The notes under the pieces: generated by a model
Database searches by the model: none
The model's input: only the letters and a program-made list of their open reading frames with translations
What the model was told of the DNA's origin: nothing
Source: Paralichthys olivaceus
Taxonomy: Eukaryota > Chordata > Actinopteri > Pleuronectiformes > Paralichthyidae
Assembly: GCF_024713975.1 (NCBI RefSeq)
Contig: NC_091108.1
Span: 3,711,001-3,775,000, forward strand
Reading direction: 5' to 3'
DNA: 64,000 nucleotides
Shown here: positions 48,951 to 61,200 of the stretch, one piece after another
Numbering within the stretch: the first letter of the stretch is position 1
Layout: each line of letters opens with the position of its first letter
Position numbers and translations under genes: made by a program

Positions 48951-51900
48951 GTGCAGTTTGTGAAGGTCTTGAAATGCAACGAATACACTTGAGTCACAAA
49001 ATGTAGTTTTTATGTTGATATGAAGACGGAAACTCTGGAGACAATCGGCTGCAGGAGGATTTGCCTGTTGAAAATCTAGAGTCGTAGCTTCACGTTGACA
49101 TGAGAATAATCAGCGAAGCAGAATCCGCTTCAATCAAACAGACACAAAGCTGCTGGTCGACGTTCGGCGCAGACGTCATTGTTCTTCTAACCACACCCGG
49201 CCGTGATGTCACCGTTTACTGACCCCACCCATGAGTCCACAGTTGACATCACTGAATTCATGAGAGTAAAAAAATAATGATAACAGATGTGAGAAGGAGC
49301 AAATGTTGTGAACATAGTGAGTACAAGGGACGTGTAGTTAAATCTCAGAGTTGAAAAGTTCATAGTAATAAAAGTAAGATTGCTCAGACCCACAGTTCTC
49401 TGGACTCCTCCAACATCAGGAGGGAGAAAACACATTTATATCAAAGTTTTCATCTAACGCTGATTTGGTGAAAACTGTTTCAATTACAGCAAAATATAAA
49501 ATGTAATAGATCCAGTACTTTTTCCGATGAGCTGTGAAGTTTTGTTTCGTTTTAAACATTTTCGATGAAAATGTTGAGATAAAATCATTTTAGAAAGTAA
49601 ATGATTCTCTGAAAATTGTGAAATAATCAAAGAAAACATCAGATTTCTTTTGGCAGCTACAACAAAAATGGAAAATGTGCTGTGAAATTATAAACCTGAT
49701 AAACTGTCCACTGGGTCCGTTGATGACTAAGTTACTTCTTTTCTATTTTTGAAATCTGCTCCCCTCGTGTTTGTATTTTCTTCACGAGTTGTTGACGCTT
49801 GTGAAACCCAGGAGTCAAACCCATGAGTCAGAGTCTCTGCTCCACTCCCACAGACACAGGTGGGCCTCAGAGTGTCCCCGCCCTTCTCCCCAGGTGAGTC
49901 CTCCGCCACCACGCAAGCAGGAAGCAGACAAAGCTTTCTGCTCCTGCATCCTCTCAGACTGAAGAGACCAGGTGAGACATTACGCTTCTGATCCCGGTGC
50001 AGATCCTCTGAACGTCTCTTTGTCCCGTCACAGACGTGTTCACATGTTTCTCTGTGAGGTTTTGTGGTTCAGAAGCTCTCAGGGCGTGTTTGGTTTGTCT
50101 GAGTTGCTTTGTTTGACCTGTGTGATGTTGCAGTGTGGTGAAATATTATGCTTTCTCAACATGGAGGTAAAAACACAAACCATGTCAACATGAGTTGTGT
50201 AGAGGAGAGAAGATGTTCACAGTGATGAGCGTGTTGTTGTTTTCCATTTTATTTTACTCTAAATATATAATATTGCAAGTTTCTATTACTATTAACAAAT
50301 TGATCATATAAGCATTAGATATTATTTGGAGTATTGTCTTTAAAATTGCATTACAAGTATTTCTGTGCGATGCAAAGCTAGTGTGTAGTTTGACATATTT
50401 TTAAATTGACATTAGGGTGGATTGTTTTTTTTGTTTTTTTACAGCTTATGGATAATTTGATCCTCAGGTTTTCTTTTTCTTGCTAAAATCAGAATGAAAC
50501 TTTTGTTTTTCCAGACCCATTCTCATTATTAAATAACTTTAAATGTTCAAACTAAATATATATTAATGTGGAAACAAGACAAAATAAAAACAGCAAAATA
50601 CCATTTATATATATATATATACAAGTGTTTTAGTGGAGCTGACACTTTTATCACTGAGATAAAACTTTTACTGCACATTACCAGAGCAACAGGAGAGAAG
50701 TGTGGGTGGAGTGCTGTGTTTTCCGGGGCTCTTGTGCAGCTCTTGAACGCCTCGCTGTGCAGATGTTGTGGGTGTGGAGAAGTTGTTGAAACTCCTGGGA
50801 TGTGATGTCAGTGAAGGAGCCTCCGCTTCACGCTGCTTCAGTGTCATCGAGTCAGAAAGTGAGTTTTGATTCTTCTCTGCTGTTTGATCGGTGGGGGGGG
50901 GGGGGGGGCAGGTCGGTGTGACGTCACTTTGCCTCTTTAAACTTCTAATTAAAAGTTGAATTCCTCGTCAGAGGATCTCAGGAGGTTTCAGACGAGCTCA
51001 GGCTCCACATGGAGGAAATGAGTTGAGTTGAGTTTCTCTAAACGTCTCTCAGTGGAACTGACACAGGATCAGCTGATACTAATACTCAACACCAGTACAA
51101 CACTTCCACACTTTTGAAGGTACTTGTAGATTACTTAAAAACTTCCCTCTGTGCATCACAGTACTGCATTACTCTCATTGTGTTGCATCACGCTGCTAAT
51201 ATGCTGCCTGTGTTGATCTTGATTTGATTTTTTTTTTAATCTCTAGTTTTATATTTGGAGTTTTTTCTCCTTCTCACCTTTTTGTTTTCTTACTTCTGCT
51301 GTTCCGTGTTTTTTACTGGCTTTGTTGGAATAAAGCTCAACTTTGCAGAGCTGCAGTTCTTTATCTTTAAATCTGTATTTATATTTGGCTTCAACACTCT
51401 GCCTCGGTTACTTGTGTCTTTAAATTAGCTTATACTTTATGTCTCCATCAGCACAGTACTTCTTCACAGTGACAGCTTTGTGGTACTACTGGTGGCTACA
51501 GACTTTCATCTATTTATTCTGGACTCGTTTTGACCTTTGATTATTCTTCTGCTCTTGTGTTTGACTGTTTTGTGTGATGACACCAAGATAAAGTACAAGC
51601 TGAACATGTTCTACACTTAAATATGTTTAAATTGCTACGAAGCACTGTCTGGTTCCCTCGTTTCTCCTGCTCATACTGAGTGTTGTACTTTACAGAGCTG
51701 ATTTACCCATTGAAAGAAAGTTATTTCCTGTTGTGATTCAAATATTTGAAGGTTCCAGCTTCTCCAATGTGAGAATTGTCTATTTCCCTCGGTCATTATG
51801 GTCAATTTAATATTTGTGACTTTGGTTCGGTGTCATGTGATGACGTTCAAGTCAGAATTAGCTGGTTTTTTGGTCCCGTGCGTAAAAATTAGTTGGAGAT

Positions 51901-52226
51901 TTGAGTTGTTGCTGCGTTAAAACCAGACACGTCCAGACGCCATCTTGTCTCTTGTTCTTTCCATCAGTGAGATGGACACTTTTACTGTTTTCTGAATTAT
52001 CAGTGGACAATTAAAAAGACATGTAAAGTGACGATGCTCCAGTTTTAAACCAGTGTCAGTGTCTCACATTTGTGAATCTGAAACAAAACATTGAGTTCCC
52101 AGAAGTTGTGAAGCCACGCTGTGATTTGCCACAGGAAGCAGAATGTTGTGTAGGGGCGAACTGGAGGTTCCTTTAACGTGTAGTTGTTCATATTTATCCG
52201 TGTTTCTGTCTGTGCTGTTTCCACAG
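48950..52226 (+). promoter_or_regulatory. Promoter and 5' UTR region of ApoL-type gene 2
   Basis: No convincing coding exon. Donor-like sites suggest non-coding 5' exons ending at 49971 (ACCAG|GTGAGA) and 50859 (CAGAAA|GTGAGT), each able to splice to the acceptor at 52227. A GAS-type TTCGATGAA lies at 49561-49569, and an imperfect ISRE-like GTTTTGTTTCG lies at about 49539-49549. A poly(G) run is at 50891-50908. Confidence 0.35.
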
Positions 52227-52230
52227 GAGG

Positions 52231-55200
52231 ATGGAGGCGTGCATGATGAAGCCAGAGGTCAAAGGGAAACCGAAGCCGGTGAGAACATCTGCATCCAGAA
52301 CCGAAAACACTGATTCTGTATCCAAACTCAGCAAAATACCAGAAACACAAAGATATAACATATGTCCTGATACACAGACTTTGTACTAATACACAGTGTT
52401 GTCCTCTGTGTTTGCAGCCTAAACCTCCTCCAAAGCCCACCGAGGTACTGGAATCAAACCTCGTGTGTGCTAACGTGTGTTTGCTGTAGTAGTAGTACAT
52501 GAGATTTATTCTGTGTAGGACTTCTTGCAGCGAGGCCACACACCCTTGTGCAAATAATGAAATCAGAAATTATCTTTCCAGATTAAGAGAAGTGACCCAG
52601 AGAAACCAGCTCCCGTGGTTCCTCCTCGACCTTCAGACGCTGTGAGTCCAACATCTCGTGTTCGGCCTGTTACACTTTTACGAGATGGAGGTTCTGAGAT
52701 GAAGCTACTTCTGGTTGAAGTATTTTGCTCGTGTGTCTCTGGAGCAGATGTGGTTCCAACGCGCTTTAAACATCTGGCACCATTTAAGTAGATTTCTTTT
52801 AGTCTGGGTTGTAGTGGAAAAAGTTTTACGGCAGATCCTTTTCCGCAGTCACACTTTTTTTTTTTTTTTAAAGGAGACAAGTTCTACTAAAAAAATATAA
52901 TATGAAAATATCTACATGTTCACCTGTGTCAGGGGGCGGGGCTTATTACCTGCAAAATGTGCAATTTAAACTTTATTTATACAGCAACTTTCAAAAGACA
53001 GTGATTTACAGGTTAGAAATTTCACAACTTTCACAAAAACCTATAAAACACAACAGAGGAAAGAAAAAATCTAAATATTCTCCCTGCTGTTTTTCTAAGA
53101 GTCTGTAAATAAGGAGAATTGTCCACTTTGGATGAAAGACTTTGCTTTTTTTCCGTCCAGGAACTGACTCAGACACAATACAGAATAAAAAGAGCAGCAG
53201 CGACAAACAATGAGGTATTTACTGCACTTGTTACACATTCATTTTTCTTTTTACACACAAGCGTTGATTTTAATTAGGAAGCTGACGTTACAGATATTTA
53301 TTGATCGATTGATTGATTTCCGAACATGAAGAAAATGTATTTTATCTTTTATCTTGAACAACCTGTCCGAAGTTATCATGTAAACATGAACATGAAGTAT
53401 TTAACATGTGGCTTTCATACTGATTTGAATAAATACTGTGCACACGTTTACTTTTATTCCCTGAGTGGATTATTGAGTGTGTTGTGACCTTTTTTTCCGT
53501 CTGTGTCAGGATGATGGAAAAAAAGACAGAAAAGTGAAATCGTCTGAAACTCCTCTGGCTGCGCCTCGACGCAGAGACAAGGTTCAGTACCCAACCAGCC
53601 ATGCATTTTCAACTGAACAGTTAATACGACTCCAGGTATTGTGGGAACACTTGTGTTTGTGTTGTGATCAAAGCTAGTCAGCGTCAGAGTGTGAGAACAG
53701 TTTACAGATAAAAATCTCCCTGAGCCACTGAAGGTTTCATGTTTCTTTCGTGTTTCCTGTATCATATTCTAATCGTATTGTTGCCTCTGGGCTTCTTGTG
53801 TGTGTGTTTGTTGTGCAGGAACTGGACACAACAAGCAGGAGGACACACACTGAGGACACGCAGGTACACAAACAATGCAACCTCACATTCCTTTGTGCTT
53901 TTTTAAAATAAATGTCAGAGTGAACGTTCTTCCTCTTTCCCTCAGAGAGAAACGAACAAACCAGCTGCTAAAGATGAAGCAGATTTCAAACAGGTAGAAG
54001 TGTCCGACCACATTAATGAGGCTTGCACACAACATCTTCCTCTTTCTTTACACGCGCTTTGATTGCAGAATAAACCGCTGGACCTGACGGGAATGTTCCG
54101 ACGGAGCCAGAAGGAGAAAACGTCCACGTTCACTGTAAGAAAAGCACCTGAAGGAACTCCTGTCTGCTCACTGAGCCGCACTTTACTCACCTTTACATGA
54201 GTTCCATTGGATTTTACCATTGTTCACTCTGACAGTTTATTATTTTAGTATTTATAACAAATCACACGCTGCTGTTTTTCTCAACGTCTCCAACTGACTC
54301 TCAAAATGAAATTAAAGCAACACGTTTTGTATTTTCACGTTAAAAAGCGCCGCAGCACAGAACAAGATATTTTTGATATTCTAGTCTCTATTTTATTCTA
54401 CCTGTTAATCATAATAAATTGTTAAACATGTATTAATACAACTATTCCGACAACACACACACACAACGATGTCGGTTCAACAGCTGAGTCAAATCCTGAA
54501 TCCCTGTTGGCTGTTGAGGACATTTTACTTTGTAGTTAAACAAACATGTAAGAATTCAAGTATAAAAGTACAAGAATGAATTCATGAGTCACTTTGTAAA
54601 AGAAGCTCAACAGGTTTCTGGTGTTAAGCGGATGTGTGTGTGCGTGTGCGTGAGTGTGCGTGTGTGTGCGTGTGTGTGTGTGCATGTGTGTGTGTGTGCG
54701 TGTGTGTGTGAGATCAGTGGGTGTGTAAATTTGTCAGCATCACATGAGTCTCATAAACTTCAGAGAATTAAATTAAAACCGTGATAAATAATATTTTTGA
54801 CGTAGTAAATGAATGAAGCAGTTTTTTTTTTCCAAAGGGAATTTGTTAAGGTCAACATTTGTTCTCCTCCTCCTCCTCCTCCTCCTCCTCCTCCTCCTCC
54901 TCCTCCTCCTCCTCCTCCTCCTGCTCCTCCTCAGAGTTATGCGTTTGACGACTGTGACGAGGAGGAAACAAGAAACGTCGACGTCTCGGCCAAGCAGGCT
55001 CCTGGCAGCAAACCGGTGTGTGTTTCTCTCTGTGTGCATGTGGACGTGTGTGTCATCGGCCGGTCTGTGACATGTGACTGTTGTTGACAGGGCGTTCTGA
55101 AGGGAGTAAAGAAAGGTTGGCAATTCAAGTCGTCACCTAAGGTACAAAGAAGAGCTGTGTTTCAGTGTTTCCTGCTGCTCTCTCTCTCTCTCTCTCTCTC

Positions 55201-58200
55201 TCTGGTCGCTGAGTTTGCTGTTTGGTTTTGAAGACGTTGAAATGTTGAAGAGCTGCTTGTGAAGAACATCTGCTAACATTCCTCATTCTGCTCTGTGATA
55301 GCTCAGCCTCAGCTGTGTCTGCTGCTCAGCCTGTTAAGAGAGTAAATGCATCTTATTATAATAATTATGTTGGTCTTTTCTTCAGCTCTTTACTTTCTGG
55401 CGTCTTTGGGCTACAAGTTTAAAAGTTTGACCGTTGACGTCTCTGGTTCACAACCAACCTGGGACCTTTGTCGGCGTCACACTCGGATGTTTTCATGCCA
55501 CAAACTTCTGTCTGCTTTTTCTAAACTTATTGGTTCGGTCACTTTCTTGCATCTTGCTGGTTTGAATTAATTGATTTAAAAAAAAAAAATTAAATTAAAT
55601 AAAAAATGTATTTAAAGGTTCAGTGTGTAGAATTTAGTGATATCTAGTGTTGAGGTTGCATGTTGCAGCTGAACACCCCTCACCTCCCCCTCTCCTTCCA
55701 AACATGAGAAAGAAACTGTGTTAGACTTTAATTGTCATAAAAACTCAAAAGCTGTTTAGTTTGTTCAGTCTGCAAAAAACATGGCGGCCTCCGTAGAGAG
55801 GGTCCCCTCGATGTAAACATAAAGTATTTTAATATAAACGGCCTTTTCTGGGGTAAAGAAAATTACATGAAAATACAATTTAGATGAAATGAACTCGTGA
55901 AAACATCATGAGGATTATTCCTCATTAAATTTCTGCCAGTAGTTCCCTTTCCCCTAAATCTGACACACTGGACCTTTAAATATTCTGTCCGAATTTCTGC
56001 ATCATTTCAAATCGACCCTGTTTTATTTGTAGAGCAGCTGCAAATATCAACAAGTGAAATATTACAGAAGGATCCTTTTCAATCCTGGAGAGGGTTTAGA
56101 TTCTGGTGAACGCATGAGCCTATAATCTCTTGTCGAGTGTAACTGATGATCCTGTTGATTCTCGTCTCAGATGAACAGAGATAAGAGTCCAAGTCCCGGC
56201 TCCGAGGACGGAGTCGCAGAAAAAGAACAAACTGCAGAAAAAGAACAAACTGCAGAAAAAGAGAAAAACAAGCTGGAGAAAAACACAGAATCCAAACAGG
56301 TGAAATCATATAAACACATAAAATCATAACTGACTCGCTGCTCTGCTGGATCAGTGATTTATGTGTTGTATTATATATGATACTGTGGATAAACTGTACA
56401 TTTGATTTCTCCACGTTTCCTCAGGACAAAGGTCTGCTCACTGGGATGTTCCGGAAAACTCCCAAAGAGAAATTATACCCTTCACTGACGGTAACTGAGT
56501 TTAAGTTCATCCAAGACTGAATTCCCAGTGTTGAGATGATTTCCAGCCTGCTCACTCGTTGTTGCGTTCACCTGCAGGTCAGTAAAACAGATCACGAAGA
56601 CGAAGACGAAGAGGTGGAGAAAATATCCGACCAGCCTCAGGTTCCGTCTTAATATAATATTTATATGAAGGAGAAAAGAGATTCACAAGGTTAATAACAG
56701 ACTCAAGTCGAATAGTGATGATGATGATAATGATAAAAATGTCTTCATCATTTCACCACAGGAGAAGGGAGGCCTCTTCTCTGCTATCTTTAAAAAACCT
56801 GACAAACCAGCAGATGAGACACCTGAACGGGTGAGCTGCCTCTAAAATAATCTGATAATATAATAAAATAATAAAATAATAATATAATAAAATAATAATA
56901 GTTGTTTATTTGCATCAAATGTCTGATTCTGTCTCAAGCTGAGTTTGTATATGTGTATGTGTATTTTAATGTCGTCTAATAAAGTGTTGATGTGAACGTT
57001 GATGTTTCAGGAGAACCTGAGCGCCCACAGCGAGCTGTCGGCGAGCAGCGACAGTCTGTCTGAACACAACAAGGTGAGCAGCTTCAGTTCATCTTTAACT
57101 CACAGAGGTTACGCACGAGTCACCGACCTGAACTTCATCTGAACGAATCCACCGATGTGAAAACTTGTGTCTGCTTCAGGAAAAGGGAGGAATATTCAGC
57201 GGGATGTTCAGGAAAAGTCCGAAACCAGCAGAAGCAGCTCAGACCGACGAGGTGATGTAAAAAAAAAAAAAAAAATAATAAAACTTGTCAGTTGAGTTTA
57301 ATCGTCATGCTGAATTTTTGTGTTTCCAGGAGCAACGTGACGACGTGTCGGGCAGTAACGATAATCTGTCGGAAAACTCGAAGGTGAGCTGAGAGGTGAA
57401 GTGATCATGACGCAGCGTTATCGTTAGTATCGTATCTGACGGTGTGAATTCACTGGTGTGACGTCAGCAGGATAAAGGAGGATTCTTCAGCGGGATTCTC
57501 CGGAAGTCTCCCAAGATTCCTGCAGAGGGAACATCTGGGCAGGTCAGTGTGTGGTGCTCCTGCAACATGTGGAGCTCCAGTCGAGGATGTTTTATTTTGT
57601 TTCCCTGTTCCAGGAGGAAGATTTAAATCATTTCCGTGTTGTTGATTTGCTCATTTGAAATAATCACGTAGCTAAAATCTGTCTGTGTTCAACCTTTTAC
57701 ATTGTTTCCTGCAAAATATCATTAAAAACAAGTTCCCTTTTGTGTTTTTAAAACATTTTTCTCTTTTTACATTTAACATTTTCCTTGTTGAGTTTCAGGA
57801 GAAAGAGTCGCTGGGGACTGAGCTGACAGCCAGCAACGAGAATCTGTCTGAGAACAGCAGCACTAAAGTAAGATTTGTTTCTTTTTCACAAACGGAGGAG
57901 GACGTCCTGTTCAAAAACGTTTCTGTGTCTCACTTCGTTTCTTTGTTCACCAGGAGAAAGGAGGCGTCTTCAGTGGAATGTTCAAGAAATCTCCCAAACT
58001 GTCCGAAGGACCTCGACTGGAGGAGGTGATTTATTAACTTTTACTCTGAAGCTTTTGCAGATTTAACTTCACAGTTTGGCTCAAAATACAAAACAGCCAG
58101 TGAACATTTAATGCACCTGATTCAAACATACTGTAAGTTCCTGAATTACCAGGCAGCTGCTCGGCCTCTGCAGTAATGAGGTTATTGCAACATGTGCAAA

Positions 58201-61200
58201 CACGCCTGTGTCAGTATTGTCTCCGCAGCTGGTCCCAGGTCTGTGTGTAGGTGTAGCGAGCGTTCGTGTTCACACAGGTCGAGTAACATTTTTTTGTTTA
58301 GGCCGCGGAGCCGCTGCACGGTGAACTCTCCGCCAGCACAGACAGCCTGTCGGACAACAAGGTGAGAGGAGTGACAGACGCACCCACCGCCCGCTGCATG
58401 AGTCACAGACACAAACACGAAGTCTGAGCTAAAGTCGCTGGATGATAAAGTTCCTGAGATTTTATTTTGATGAAGGAAAACGATTCTTCAGTTTGATTTC
58501 AGTCTGTTTTCTTCCTGTGTAGGAGAAAGGTGGTTTGTTCAGTGGACTCCTCAGAAAAACTCCCAAAACAACCGGAGAGGTACAAACACGAGTAGTTTCC
58601 ATGGAGCTGCTCTGAACCGACAATAAACTATGAACACAAATATAAAGTATAAAGAAACAGCAGATTTTCGTGCTGTGTGACGCTCGGTGAACTCTGTGAA
58701 ACTGGCTCAGGGCCAGTTTGAGCTGCCTGGGGGAGGGGCTCTCTCAGATTTAAATCTGCACCCACGGCTGAAAGGGTCATTTTTCTTAAAAGAGTAAATA
58801 TCAAAGTTAAAATACGTCCCACAAGTTTTCTCATGAAGCTTCACTCACCACAGTGGCGTCTTTATACACGATGCATTGATCCAACACTGATCACACGATC
58901 TGATGTGAGCATGTGATTCTTGTTTCAGGAGAATCTGTCGGCACAGAAGAATCTGTCGGCGAGCAGCGACAGTCTGTCGGAGGCGTCCAACACAAAGGTG
59001 ACGCTCTCAGGCTTCTCTGGAAATGTGTCTGTTTATACATTTAAATGCAAACTTAATGAAAACAGTGTTTTCTTTGTGGTTTTGAAGTCGAATACTGAAA
59101 ACAACTTACTACTGCACTGCTCTAACTTTCTTTTATTTGCTCTGTTGTTAAGTAGATTTTTTTATTCATACGTGTCATATGTTCTAAATTGATTCCATAT
59201 TCTGAGGATTAAATAACGTGAATAAATAGAGAACCTGTGTTTCAGGAGAAGGGAGGTGCGTTCAGTGGAATATTCAAGAAATCGTCCAAACCTGCAGACG
59301 TTCCCACAGAGAAAGTGAGAAACAATATTTCAGTATTTGTGAGGAAAGTAAATTCATCTCCGCTCTGGAGCAGGTTATGATTGAACTGTTCTTCTGCCGC
59401 AGGACGCTGAGCTGAGCGGCAGCAGTGAAGCTCTGTTTGAGAACAACACCAAGGTGAGAGGCTTATTTCTAAACAGCATTTCAAAGTAACTTCCCTAAAA
59501 GGACATTTTCTGACATGTTGGCGTGTTTCAGGAAAAAGGAGGAATATTTAGTGGAATATTCAAAAAACCGACCAAACCTGCAGAAGCTGCTGAGTCTGAG
59601 GAGGTGAAGTGTTTTCATTTCTTAGAACGTGGACGTTCATCACTGTAATGATGTAATAATCAGTCCTGATGATTCATCAGTTAGTCGACACGAACCTTTT
59701 ACAGAAATATCCGTGTCACAGTTTCTGTTTGGACACATCAAAACTTTTATTTTACAGAACTAACACCTTTAAAAATTCTGCACATTTTTTCAAGTTCTAT
59801 ATATCTGTGTTTTCTTTTTATCTTCATGTAATTTTCCACAAGGTTTTGATTTTGACATCTTAGGAATCATTGTGATTTTATATATATATGAGAATTTAGG
59901 AATAATAAGTTCAGTTCAAGTGATTAGTTGTTTACACTTCACACTTTTCCACCATTAAAGTAATAAATTCTTGTAGAATCTTTGAACAATAACCCAGGAG
60001 ACTGCAGCTGCATCAAATATTATCTCCTTATTTCTAATGTGGTCACATTAACCACAACTTTTAATCTGTGACAGGATGAATCTCCGGATAAAGAGCTCTC
60101 AGGCAGCAGTGAAAATCTATCTGAGAACAAGCAGGTTATTGAAACAGTCTCGTTTCTAAACATTTAAACTTTTTAAAAACACTCGTCTCGTCCTAAAGCT
60201 CGTTTCTCTTCTGTTTCCATCAGGAGAAAAGTGCGGGTCTGTTCAGCGGACTCCTCAAGAAAACTCCCAAAGCCTCAGGAGAGAAGTCAGAGTCGCCGGT
60301 GAATGAAAGTCTGCTCAGAGTTTTTTCAAACCATCACATGAATCCTCGTGTTTCACTCAGCTTTGATTGTCTGTGTTTCAGGAAAGAGAAGAGAAGGAGC
60401 TGTCGAGCAGCAGCGACGACCTGACGGAGAATAAGGTGAGCGGTGACGTGCAGCTGGAACCTTTGGATTAAAGTGTTTTTTCAGGTCTTTCACTGATTCA
60501 CCAAATTATTTTTCAGGAGAAAAACATTTTCAGCAACATGTTTAAGAAGCCGCAGAAACCAGCAGAGGGCGCTGCAGCAGACAAGGTGCTTAACATCATG
60601 AAATGAGTTATTCAAACTTCTCTGAAAGATGAAACTGATTCTTTGACTGTTTCTCTTGTTTGAATTCAGGAGCAGGACGGAAACGGTGGAAAACAGATTT
60701 CTGGAAGCTTTGAGAATCTGACGGACGCCACCGTCCAGAAGGTTTTTCTTCTTCTTCAAATCCTCTTCACTTAAGATGTTTTCAACTTGACAACGTGAAC
60801 TGAAACCAGATCAGAGATATTTTAATAACAATAGTTTGTAGTGAACTTGAAAATGATTAATGATTAATTTGAAAATGACAAATAAACATTAAATACTGTA
60901 AAATAAAAGAAAGGAATGAATGAAAGTCTTAGTTGATTTAAGTAGTAAAACTAATGCCACATTGGAAAAATACTTTTTATACAAGTAACTGAAGAATAAT
61001 CAGCAAAATGTACAAACATAGAAAATAAAAGTATTCAGTACACAGAAGTAAATTATAGCTTTACATATAAATGAGTCGTAAAAACATTAACAGTGTTTGT
61101 AGTTTTTATTCCTAAGATTTAATTCTGATTCTAGAAAAGAGTGAATACGTCTGATTCACACTGAAATAAAGCTGTTTTCACTCTTCACTCAACTTCTCGT

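Noticed and set aside
54773-55123. Poly-Arg or poly-Pro frames of about 90-116 codons
   Set aside because: They are translations of the TCC microsatellite and its complement.
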